Below the pieces are notes generated by a model. It did not search any database. It was not told the origin of the DNA and saw nothing but the letters and a program-made list of their open reading frames with translations. Made by a program: the position numbers and the translations under genes. Below are positions 37,793 to 45,258 of a stretch of DNA of 64,000 nt, piece after piece (within the stretch, counting starts at the first letter, position 1; each line of letters opens with the position of its first letter). Source of the stretch: Nocardioides dongkuii (GTDB taxonomy: Bacteria; Actinomycetota; Actinomycetes; Propionibacteriales; Nocardioidaceae); assembly GCF_014127485.1 (NCBI RefSeq), contig NZ_CP059903.1, forward strand, positions 1,612,001 to 1,676,000. The letters run 5' to 3'.

Positions 37793-38300
37793 CCCGGACC
37801 GGGCCGGCTTCGAGGAGTTCGTCACCGCCCGGCGCTCGGCGCTGCTGCGCACGGCGTACCTCCTGACCGGGCAGCACGCCGACGCCGAGGACCTCGTGCA
37901 GGTGACGCTGGTCAAGGCGGTGCCGCGGTGGCGGCGGATCGCCGACGACCCCGAGCCGTACGTGCGGCGGATCCTGGTCAACGAGAACGTCAGCCGGTGG
38001 CGCTCCCGGCGCTGGCGCGAGCAGTCGGCGGCGGTGCTGCCCGAGCAGGCGGCGTCCGGCCCCGACCTCGACCAGCGCGAGGCGCTGCGGGCCGCGCTCC
38101 AGCAGCTCTCGCCGCGGCAGCGGGCGGTGGTGGTGCTGCGCTACTACGACGACCTGACCGAGCGGGAGACCGCCGAGGCGCTCGGCATCGGCATCGGCAC
38201 CGTGAAGTCGCACGCCCGCGACGCGCTGGCGCGGCTGCGCACCCTCGTCCCGGACGTGGTGGGCCTCGAGGAGGCGGGGCTGGCTACGGTGGAGCCATGA
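37779..38300 (+). CDS. SigE-family ECF RNA polymerase sigma factor
   Basis: A 173-residue sigma factor with region 2 (FVTARRSALLRTAYLLTGQ, then AEDLVQVTLVKAVPRWRRI) and region 4 (LSPRQRAVVVLRYYDDLTER, EALGIGIGTVKSHARDALAR). GGAGGCGTC precedes the GTG at 37779, which lies inside the upstream membrane-protein gene; its stop overlaps the next ATG. Compared with the sigma module at 19717, the gene order is reversed (membrane gene first). Confidence 0.92.
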   Translation: MSSPDPDRAGFEEFVTARRSALLRTAYLLTGQHADAEDLVQVTLVKAVPRWRRIADDPEPYVRRILVNENVSRWRSRRWREQSAAVLPEQAASGPDLDQREALRAALQQLSPRQRAVVVLRYYDDLTERETAEALGIGIGTVKSHARDALARLRTLVPDVVGLEEAGLATVEP

Positions 38301-38596
38301 TCGTGGCCTTCAGCATCAGCCCCTCGGCCGGCGACGAGACCGGGGGTGTCTCCGAGGCGGTGGCCGCCGCCGTCCGGGTCGTGCGCGAGTCCGGCCTGCC
38401 GCACGAGACCAACGCGATGTTCACCAACATCGAGGGCGAGTGGGACGAGGTGATGGCCGTGGTCAAGGGCGCCGTCGACGCGGTCGCGGCGGTCTCGCCG
38501 CGGGTCGGCCTGGTGCTCAAGGCCGACATCCGGCCGGGCTGGGACGGTCAGCTGACCGCCAAGGTCGAGCGGCTCGAACGCGCCCTCGAGGGCTGA
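38297..38596 (+). CDS. Thiamine-binding protein (MTH1187/YqgV family)
   Basis: A 99-residue ferredoxin-like-fold protein. MIVAFSISPSAGDETGGVSE begins the first strand, with ESGLPHETNAMFTNIEGEWD in the ligand-binding middle part. Family members bind thiamine or its pyrimidine moiety; a role as thiamine carrier or sensor is presumed. ATG at 38297 overlaps the sigma-factor stop, and its own stop overlaps the DUF3105 start. A second thiamine-linked gene (YjbQ) lies about 1 kb downstream. Confidence 0.82.
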   Translation: MIVAFSISPSAGDETGGVSEAVAAAVRVVRESGLPHETNAMFTNIEGEWDEVMAVVKGAVDAVAAVSPRVGLVLKADIRPGWDGQLTAKVERLERALEG

Positions 38597-39243
38597 TGAC
38601 CGAGCCTCCGCTGCCGCCGGGCCCGCCCCCGGCGTACCAGCCCTACCCCACGACGCCTCCTCCTCCCGCGACGACGCCCGCCCCGCGCCGCCGGCTGCCG
38701 CTCGTGCTGGCGGTCCTGGCGGCGGTGCTGGTGCTCCTCGGCGTGGTGCTGGTGCCGCTCGCCCTCGTCGGCGGCGCGGACGAGCCGGCCGACCTCAGCG
38801 AGGTCGTCGTCCACGAGGACCTGAGCAACGAGCACACCGAGGACGACGTCACCTACGAGACGGTGCCGCCGGCCGGCGGACGGCACGCCGACGTGTGGCT
38901 CGACTGCGGGACGTACGACGAGCCGGTGCGCGACGAGAACGCCGTCCACGACCTCGAGCACGGCACCGTCTGGATCACCTACCGGCCGGACCTCGACGAC
39001 GACGACGTGGCGACCCTCGAGGACGCGCTGCCGCAGAACGGCATCCTCTCGCCGTACGACGACCTCCCCGCGCCGGTAGTGGTGACCGTGTGGGGCCGCC
39101 AGCTCCGGCTCGACGGCCCCGACGACCCGCGGCTCGCGCTCTTCGTGGAGGAGTACGCCGGCGGCGTGACCGCCCCGGAGCCGATGGCGTCGTGCGCGGG
39201 CGGCTCGCGGGATCCCGCCGGCACCGGCGGGACCGAGGTCTGA
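38596..39243 (+). CDS. DUF3105 membrane-anchored protein
   Basis: A 215-residue protein with a Pro-rich cytoplasmic N-terminus (about 30 residues), one transmembrane helix (about 36-58) and an extracytoplasmic DUF3105 domain. Family signature: VPPAGGRHADVWLDCG, NAVHDLEHGTVWITYRP, and LPAPVVVTVWGRQLRLD. The conserved His residues could bind metal. Function unknown. TGATG coupling with the thiamine-binding gene. Confidence 0.85.
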   Translation: MTEPPLPPGPPPAYQPYPTTPPPPATTPAPRRRLPLVLAVLAAVLVLLGVVLVPLALVGGADEPADLSEVVVHEDLSNEHTEDDVTYETVPPAGGRHADVWLDCGTYDEPVRDENAVHDLEHGTVWITYRPDLDDDDVATLEDALPQNGILSPYDDLPAPVVVTVWGRQLRLDGPDDPRLALFVEEYAGGVTAPEPMASCAGGSRDPAGTGGTEV

Positions 39244-39605
39244 CATCGGGACCTCGTCCCTGCTCGACCCCCGGTGGTCGAGCAGCGAGGAGCGTCAGCG
39301 ACGAGCGATGTCGAGACTCCCGTAGCCCGAGAAGCCGCGGCGACTGGCGCTGCTCGACGCCCTTGGTAGGTCGCCGGGTCTCGACACCGGGACTTCGTCC
39401 CTGCTCGACCACCGGTGGTCGAGCAGCGAGGAGCGCCAGCGACGAGCGATGTCGAGACCCCCGCAGCCCGAGAAGCCGCGGCAACTGGCGCTGCTCGACG
39501 CCCTTGGTAGGTCGCTGGGTCTCGACATCGGGACTTCGTCCCTGCTCGACCTCCGGGGGTCTCGGCATCGGGACTTCGTCCCTGCTCGACCGCCGGGATC
39601 GAGCG
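39243..39605. repeat. 141-bp tandem repeat with internal 26-bp palindromes
   Basis: Unit starts at 39243 and 39384 are 141 bp apart, with a third start at 39525 and a truncated fourth at 39565. Units differ by only a few bases. Each full unit contains a near-palindrome: 39401-39426 (ctgctcgaccacc and its complement) is a perfect 26-bp palindrome, and 39260-39285 has one mismatch. This fills the whole 381-bp gap between the DUF3105 and YjbQ genes; no gene is supported in it. A relative of part of the unit lies at 11505-11541. Confidence 0.85.
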
Positions 39606-39624
39606 CAGTGCCTAGCATCGGGGC

Positions 39625-40032
39625 ATGGACTCGGAGACCAGACGCTTCCGCACCGGCGACCGCGACGTCGTCCTGGACATCACTCGCGAGTGCGCGGAGT
39701 TCGCTGCGTCCCGGGGCGACGGGCTGCTGCACGTCTTCGTCCCGCACGCGACCGCGGGGCTGGCGATCCTCGAGACCGGGTCCGGCAGCGACGACGACCT
39801 GATCGCCGCGCTGGGCGACCTGCTCCCCGCCGACGACCGCTGGCGGCACCGGCACGGCACCCCGGGACACGGCCGCTCGCACGTGATGCCCGCCCTCGTC
39901 CCGCCGTACGCCACGGTCCCGGTGCTGGGCGGACGGCTCGCGCTCGGCACCTGGCAGAGCATCTGCCTGGTCGACCTCAACGTCGACAACCACGACCGCG
40001 AGGTGCGGCTCAGCTTCCTGACCTCCGCTTGA
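39625..40032 (+). CDS. YjbQ/UPF0047 family protein (secondary thiamine-phosphate synthase type)
   Basis: A 135-residue UPF0047 protein. Conserved features are HVFVPHATAGLAILETGSG, the His-rich RHRHGTPGHGRSHVMPALV and LALGTWQSICLVDLNV. Family members show weak thiamine-phosphate synthase activity; the physiological role is not settled. The ATG at 39625 follows the palindromic repeat block, so its promoter probably lies at the end of that block. Confidence 0.88.
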   Translation: MDSETRRFRTGDRDVVLDITRECAEFAASRGDGLLHVFVPHATAGLAILETGSGSDDDLIAALGDLLPADDRWRHRHGTPGHGRSHVMPALVPPYATVPVLGGRLALGTWQSICLVDLNVDNHDREVRLSFLTSA

Positions 40033-40074
40033 CCCGCATCGAACACCTGTTCGACATCGGCGTAGGCTGGCGGC

Positions 40075-40440
40075 ATGTCCGTCGCCCGGCCCGGTTGGCC
40101 CGCCCAGGTGCGCCCTCCCGACGCGCCGGAGTGGGAGCGCACGGCGGAGGGCTGGCTCCTCGACGTCTGCCCGCCGGAGTACCGCTCCTACCCGCTGCTG
40201 CGCCGGCACCTGCTGGTGCTGGCGCGGTTCGCCGTCCTGCACGTCGAGGCCTGCCAGGCGACCACCCGCCGCGCCCTCAGCGAGGCGCGGGCGCAGTTGC
40301 GCGGGGTCGTCGACCCGGACGTCGTCGAGGCCGCGATCCAGGTCTGGTCGGCCGAGGACGCCCGGCTCTCCGGCGTACGCCGTGCGGTCGGGCTGGTCGA
40401 GGACGCGCTGCGCGGCCGTCGTTTCGCGGCGCGGCTGTGA
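40075..40440 (+). CDS. Hypothetical protein
   Basis: A 121-residue predicted all-helical protein without membrane segment. Visible features: APEWERTAEGWLLDVCPPEY near the N-terminus and a long helical middle (YPLLRRHLLVLARFAVLHVE). It resembles uncharacterised proteins that I associate with Nocardioides. No function can be given. ATG at 40075, 42 bp after YjbQ. Confidence 0.65.
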   Translation: MSVARPGWPAQVRPPDAPEWERTAEGWLLDVCPPEYRSYPLLRRHLLVLARFAVLHVEACQATTRRALSEARAQLRGVVDPDVVEAAIQVWSAEDARLSGVRRAVGLVEDALRGRRFAARL

Positions 40441-40493
40441 TACCGCCGGTACGGTGACGACCGCCCCCGTCGTCGACAGCCCAGGAGCGATCG

Positions 40494-41465
40494 GTGTCCT
40501 CGTGTTGCTCAGGCCCCGCGCCGACCCCCGCCGCCCGGCTCCCCGAGCTGCTGCTGGACGAGCCCGCGCCGGCCGCCGCGCCGCGTCCGCGCACCGTGCG
40601 GGCCGAGCCCTCCACCCGGGGCCAGGTGCTGGTGCCCGCCGGCGCGTTCTGGATGGGGGACACCCACGACGAGGCCTACGAGGGCGACGGCGAGGGCCCC
40701 GCGCGGCCGGTCGAGCTCGACGCGTTCCGCATCGACGTCACGGCCGTCACCAACCAGGCCTTCGCGGCCTTCGTGAAGGCGACCGGTCACGTCACCACCG
40801 CCGAGCGGGAGGGGTTCTCCGCGGTGTTCCACTCGGCGTACGTCGGTGACGGGACCGACGTCGTGGGGCAGCCCGAGGCGACGCCGTGGTGGCTGGCGGT
40901 CAGCGGCGCCAGCTGGCGGCACCCCGACGGCCCGGCCTCCGACGTGTCCCGGCGGCAGAACCACCCCGTCGTGCACGTCTCCCACGACGACGCCCTGGCC
41001 TACTGCGCGTGGGCCGGCAAGCGGCTCCCGACCGAGGCCGAGTGGGAGAAGGCGGCGCGCGGCGGGCTGGACCGCGCCCGGTTCGCCTGGGGCGACGAGC
41101 TGAGGCCGCGGGGGAGGTGGCCGGTCAACATCTTCACCGGCACCTTCCCGACCGAGAACACCGCCGAGAACGGCTATCCGACCACGGCGCCGGTCAAGGC
41201 CTTCCCGCCCAACGGCTACGGGCTCTTCCAGATGAGCGGCAACGCCTGGGAGTGGTGTGCCGACTGGTACGCCGCCGACACCTACGCCCGCTCCGCTCCG
41301 CTGAACCCGACCGGCCCGGCGACCGGGGTGACCCGGGTGATGCGCGGCGGCTCCTACCTGTGCCACGACTCCTACTGCCACCGCTACCGCGTCGCCGCAC
41401 GGTCCTCCGCGCACCCCGACTCCACGTCGGGCAACCTCGGCTTCCGGTGCGCCAACGACGCGTGA
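40494..41465 (+). CDS. Formylglycine-generating enzyme (sulfatase-modifying factor)
   Basis: A 323-residue FGE/SUMF1 enzyme that oxidises the Cys of a CxPxR motif in sulfatases to formylglycine. Hallmarks: PAGAFWMGDTHDEAYEGDGE, VTNQAFAAFVKATGH, RLPTEAEWEKAARGG, GNAWEWCADWY, and the catalytic/copper cysteine pair Cys290 and Cys295 in GGSYLCHDSYCHRYR. The pair marks a true FGE rather than a generic SUMF1-domain protein. An N-terminal CC pair (Cys4-Cys5) is also present. GTG at 40494 after CAGGAG. Convergent with a sulfatase gene 7 bp away. Confidence 0.93.
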   Translation: MSSCCSGPAPTPAARLPELLLDEPAPAAAPRPRTVRAEPSTRGQVLVPAGAFWMGDTHDEAYEGDGEGPARPVELDAFRIDVTAVTNQAFAAFVKATGHVTTAEREGFSAVFHSAYVGDGTDVVGQPEATPWWLAVSGASWRHPDGPASDVSRRQNHPVVHVSHDDALAYCAWAGKRLPTEAEWEKAARGGLDRARFAWGDELRPRGRWPVNIFTGTFPTENTAENGYPTTAPVKAFPPNGYGLFQMSGNAWEWCADWYAADTYARSAPLNPTGPATGVTRVMRGGSYLCHDSYCHRYRVAARSSAHPDSTSGNLGFRCANDA

Positions 41466-41472
41466 GCGGCGC

Positions 41473-43017
41473 TCAGCGGGGGACGAAGGTCTCGGTGCCC
41501 GGGCAGCTGGACCCGGCGCAGTCGCGGTAGGCCCGATCCATCGCGCGCAGCATCCGCAGCGTCGCGGCGTACCGCGGCTGACGGGCGCGGTTCCGCAGCT
41601 CACCGGGGTCCCTGGCCCGGTCGAAGAGGACCTCCTTGCCCCGCTTGGTCCGGACGTAGGTCCACGCCCCGTACCGGATGCCGGAGTAGCTGGCGGTCCG
41701 CCCCCCGCGGAGCGGGTACGCCGCGATCGGGACGACCCGGTCGTAGCCGGTGCGCGAGCGCCAGTACGGCAGCATGTCGACGCCGTCGACGGTGCGGCCG
41801 GGCCGGGCGCCGGCGATCGCGGCGATGGTGACGGCGAGGTCGGGGTTCGTGGTCGGCGTGGCGACGGTGCGTCCCTGCGGGATCCCCGGGCCGCGGACGA
41901 CCATGGGGATGCGCACCGAGCGGTCGAAGGGGACGAGCTTGCCGACCCGGTTGTGGTGGCCGACGAGGTAGCCGTTGTCGGAGGTGAAGATGATGTAGGT
42001 GTTCCGCAGCTGGCCGCTCCTGCGGAGCTTGGCCACGGCCGCGCCGACCGCGTCGTCCACGGACTGCAGGGACTCGATGCGCTGCTGGTGGGCCTCGCGG
42101 ACCGCGGCGCGGAAGCGGCGCGGCGCCTTCTTGGACGCCCAGGGGCTGCCGCCGTCGGTCCACATCTCCGGGTCGCGGGGCAGGCCGAGGTGGCGGAAGG
42201 TGTTGCGGTCGCGGGTCGCCGGCATCGTGGTCTTCACCAGCGAGCCGGGCGGGTCGTCGGACTCGTGGCGGCCGCCGTGGTGCGGCGCCACGAAGTTGGT
42301 CCACAGGAACCACGGCTTGCGCGACCGGGCCCGGTCGCCGATGACCTCGGTGGTGTAGCCGTTGAGGACGTCGGAGTTGTGCGCGGGCTCGGTGACCACC
42401 CTCCCGTCGACGTTGTACCTGGTGTTGCGGAACCCGTAGGTGGACAGGTCGATCGACCCGCGCCAGCCCGTCCAGCCCGGCGGGACGTAGCGGCGGTCCC
42501 GCATGCCGTACCCGTTGAGGTACTTGCCGGAGAAGTACGTCTCGTAGCCGGCCCGGCGCAGCCAGACGGGAAGCGTGTCGTCGTCGCGGAAGGCCTCGAA
42601 CCCGCCACCGGCGCCGCTGATCGTCACCGCCCCGTGGTTGTGGGCGTACTGACCGGTGAGCAGGCTCGCGCGGGCCGGCACGCAGATCGGCGTGGGCGCG
42701 GTGCCCTGGCTCAGCCGGACGCCCCGGTCGACGACGAGCCGGTTCAGCTTGGGCATGTGCGGCAGGTCGCCGACCGTCATGTCGTCGACGGTGAACATCA
42801 GGATGTTCGGCCTCGTCGTGGTCGCCCCGTCCGGCGGGACCGGCCGGTCCCCGCGGGCGCCGCTCGTGCCCGGCCCGGCCGCGCCGGTGCGGGAGCCGGG
42901 TACGTCGGCCTCGGGGCCGATCGGGCCGGCGTGCGCGAGACCGGTCACGGCGAGCGCGCCGGCGGCGGTCACGGCGACCGCGGCGCCGGCCTTCTTCGCG
43001 AAGCGGGAGGGGGTCAC
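41473..43017 (-). CDS. Secreted arylsulfatase-type sulfatase with CVPAR formylglycine motif
   Basis: A 514-residue exported sulfatase. Signal peptide with cleavage near AHA-30, then a Pro/Thr-rich stretch; metal ligands in NILMFTVDDM (Asp78, Asp79); the modification motif CVPARASLLTG with Cys112; further ligands in FTSDNGYLVGHHN. Substrate unknown; N-sulfoglucosamine/iduronate-type relatives act on sulfated glycans. The neighbouring FGE very likely converts Cys112 to formylglycine before export. GTG start at 43017; no strong ribosome-binding site seen. Confidence 0.92.
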   Translation of the reverse strand: MTPSRFAKKAGAAVAVTAAGALAVTGLAHAGPIGPEADVPGSRTGAAGPGTSGARGDRPVPPDGATTTRPNILMFTVDDMTVGDLPHMPKLNRLVVDRGVRLSQGTAPTPICVPARASLLTGQYAHNHGAVTISGAGGGFEAFRDDDTLPVWLRRAGYETYFSGKYLNGYGMRDRRYVPPGWTGWRGSIDLSTYGFRNTRYNVDGRVVTEPAHNSDVLNGYTTEVIGDRARSRKPWFLWTNFVAPHHGGRHESDDPPGSLVKTTMPATRDRNTFRHLGLPRDPEMWTDGGSPWASKKAPRRFRAAVREAHQQRIESLQSVDDAVGAAVAKLRRSGQLRNTYIIFTSDNGYLVGHHNRVGKLVPFDRSVRIPMVVRGPGIPQGRTVATPTTNPDLAVTIAAIAGARPGRTVDGVDMLPYWRSRTGYDRVVPIAAYPLRGGRTASYSGIRYGAWTYVRTKRGKEVLFDRARDPGELRNRARQPRYAATLRMLRAMDRAYRDCAGSSCPGTETFVPR

Positions 43018-43144
43018 GGGGCTTTACTGTGGCGGTGCTCGGGCCGGCCCGCGCGGTCCGCACCCGGATGTGCCGCATCTCACAGTCGGGGCGCCCGGTG
43101 GAGCGGCCGCGGTCCCCGGGCCGGTGGCCCCTAGGCTGACCACC

Positions 43145-44482
43145 ATGGGCAAGCAGGAAGACTTCGTACTCCGGGCACTCGAAGAGCGTGACGTTCGGTT
43201 CGTCCGGCTCTGGTTCACCGACGTGCTCGGGTTCTTGAAGTCCGTCGCGGTCGCGCCGGCCGAGCTCGAGGGCGCCTTCGCGGAGGGGATCGGGTTCGAC
43301 GGCTCCGCGATCGAGGGGTTCGCCCGGGTCTACGAGGCCGACATGCTCGCCAAGCCGGACCCATCGACGTTCCAGATCCTGCCGTGGCGGGGCGAGGGCC
43401 CGTCCACCGCGCGGATGTTCTGCGACATCGTGATGCCCGACGGCTCCCCGTCGTACGCCGACCCGCGGCACGTCCTCAAGCGCACGCTGGGCAAGGCCGC
43501 CGACAAGGGGTTCACCTTCTACACCCACCCCGAGATCGAGTTCTACCTGTTCAAGGACGTCCCGCAGGCGGGCGTCGAGCCGGTCCCGGTCGACCGCAGC
43601 GGCTACTTCGACCACACCGCCCAGTCGATGGGCGCCGACTTCCGCCGCGAGGCGATCACCATGCTCGAGGCGATGGGCATCTCGGTGGAGTTCAGCCACC
43701 ACGAGGGCGGCCCCGGCCAGCAGGAGATCGACCTGCGGTACGCCGACGCGCTGTCCACCGCCGACAACGTGATGACCTTCCGCACCGTCATCCGCGAGGT
43801 GGCGCTGAGCCAGGGCGTCTGGGCGACGTTCATGCCCAAGCCGTTCACCACCCACCCCGGGTCGGGCATGCACACCCACGTCTCGCTCTTCGAGGGCGAC
43901 CAGAACGCCTTCTACGAGGCCGGCGCCGAGTACCAGCTCTCCCGGACCGGCCGGCAGTTCATCGCCGGCATCCTGCGGCACGCGCGCGAGATCAGCGTCG
44001 TGACCAACCAGTGGGTCAACAGCTACAAGCGGATGATGTTCGGCGGCGAGGCGCCGTCGTACATCTGCTGGGGCCACAACAACCGCTCGGCGATGGTCCG
44101 GGTGCCGATGTACAAGCCCAACAAGGGCCAGTCCACCCGCATCGAGCTGCGCACCATCGACGCCGCCTGCAACCCCTACCTCGCCTTCGCGGTGACGCTG
44201 GCCGCCGGGCTCAAGGGCATCGAGGAGGAGTACGAGCTGCCCCGCGAGGCCGAGGACGACGTCTGGTCGCTGACCGAGCGCGAGCGCACCGCGCTCGGCA
44301 TCGAGCCGCTGCCGCGCAACCTCATCGACGCGATCAGCATCGCCGAGGACTCCGAGCTGCTCGCCGACTGCCTCGGCGAGCACGTCTTCGACTTCTTCCT
44401 GCGCAACAAGCGCGCGGAGTGGGACGAGTACCGCGGCCAGGTCTCCGCCTTCGAGCGCGACCGCATGCTCCCCGTGCTCTGA
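43145..44482 (+). CDS. glnA: Glutamine synthetase, GlnA2-type
   Basis: A 445-residue type I glutamine synthetase that makes glutamine from glutamate, NH3 and ATP. Motifs: GIGFDGSAIEGFARV, EIEFYLFKD, HHEGGPGQQEIDLRYADA, the ATP-site KPFTTHPGSGMHTHVSLF and NRSAMVRVP. Length (about 446) and the glnE neighbour match mycobacterial GlnA2 rather than GlnA1, whose adenylylation loop Tyr is not evident here. ATG at 43145. Downstream GATase starts 36 bp later, glnE after that. Confidence 0.93.
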   Translation: MGKQEDFVLRALEERDVRFVRLWFTDVLGFLKSVAVAPAELEGAFAEGIGFDGSAIEGFARVYEADMLAKPDPSTFQILPWRGEGPSTARMFCDIVMPDGSPSYADPRHVLKRTLGKAADKGFTFYTHPEIEFYLFKDVPQAGVEPVPVDRSGYFDHTAQSMGADFRREAITMLEAMGISVEFSHHEGGPGQQEIDLRYADALSTADNVMTFRTVIREVALSQGVWATFMPKPFTTHPGSGMHTHVSLFEGDQNAFYEAGAEYQLSRTGRQFIAGILRHAREISVVTNQWVNSYKRMMFGGEAPSYICWGHNNRSAMVRVPMYKPNKGQSTRIELRTIDAACNPYLAFAVTLAAGLKGIEEEYELPREAEDDVWSLTERERTALGIEPLPRNLIDAISIAEDSELLADCLGEHVFDFFLRNKRAEWDEYRGQVSAFERDRMLPVL

Positions 44483-44517
44483 GGTTCGGCGAGGATCGAG
44501 CGAGGATCGGGTCGGGC

Positions 44518-45258
44518 ATGAGCCGCACGCTGCTGGTGGTCCAGCACGAGGACGACTGCCCGCCCGCCCTGCTGGGCGGGTGGCTCACCGAGGCCGGCTG
44601 CGTGCTCGACGTGCGCCACCCGTACGCCGGGGAGGAGCTGCCCGGCCTGGCTGGGTACGACGGGCTGCTGGTGCTCGGCGGCCCGATGGGCGCGAACGAC
44701 GACGACCGGCACGCCTGGCTGGGCCCGACCAAGGACCTCGCCCGCCGCGCGATCGCGGACCGCGTGCCGCTGCTCGGCATCTGCCTGGGGCACCAGCTGG
44801 TCGCGGCCGCGCTCGGGGGCACGGTCGCCCCCAACCCGCGCGGGCAGCAGCTGGGCCTGCTCGAGGTCGGCTGGACCGCCGAGGGCGCCGCCGACGAGCT
44901 GGTCGGGCCGCTGGCGCAGGCGCCCGCGGCGACCCGGGGCGTGCACTGGAACGACGACGTGGTCACCGTCCCGCCGCCCGGGTCGGTGCTGCTCGCCACC
45001 GCTCCCGGCGGCGAGGTCCAGGCGCTGCGGTTCGCGCCCCGCGCCTGGGGCGTGCAGCTGCACCCCGAGGTCGACACCGCCGTGCTGCGCCCGTGGGCCG
45101 CCTCCGACGAGGGCTCGCACGAGGCCGCCGGGATCGACCAGGCGGCGCTGCTGCTGGCCATCGACGAGGCGCGGGCCGAGCTGGACGCCGCGTGGCGCCC
45201 GCTCGCGGACTCCTTCGCCGCGGTCGTCGGCCGGGCGGCGGGGGAGGGCGGCCGGTGA
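44518..45258 (+). CDS. Class I glutamine amidotransferase-like protein
   Basis: A 246-residue triad GATase. VLGGPMGANDDDRHAWL is the oxyanion region, LGICLGHQLVAAALGG holds the nucleophilic Cys, and GVQLHPEVD supplies His-Glu. No synthase domain, like the YfeJ/GuaA-related stand-alone group. It could release NH3 from glutamine or cleave gamma-glutamyl compounds. Located between glnA2 and glnE and overlapping the glnE start (GTGA), implying a link to nitrogen metabolism. Confidence 0.88.
   Translation: MSRTLLVVQHEDDCPPALLGGWLTEAGCVLDVRHPYAGEELPGLAGYDGLLVLGGPMGANDDDRHAWLGPTKDLARRAIADRVPLLGICLGHQLVAAALGGTVAPNPRGQQLGLLEVGWTAEGAADELVGPLAQAPAATRGVHWNDDVVTVPPPGSVLLATAPGGEVQALRFAPRAWGVQLHPEVDTAVLRPWAASDEGSHEAAGIDQAALLLAIDEARAELDAAWRPLADSFAAVVGRAAGEGGR

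Noticed and set aside
38281..38296. TPP riboswitch before the thiamine-binding gene
   Set aside because: The gene overlaps the preceding stop codon, leaving no leader.
39243..39605. CRISPR array
   Set aside because: The units are 141 bp, nearly identical throughout, without short repeats separated by unique spacers and without cas genes.
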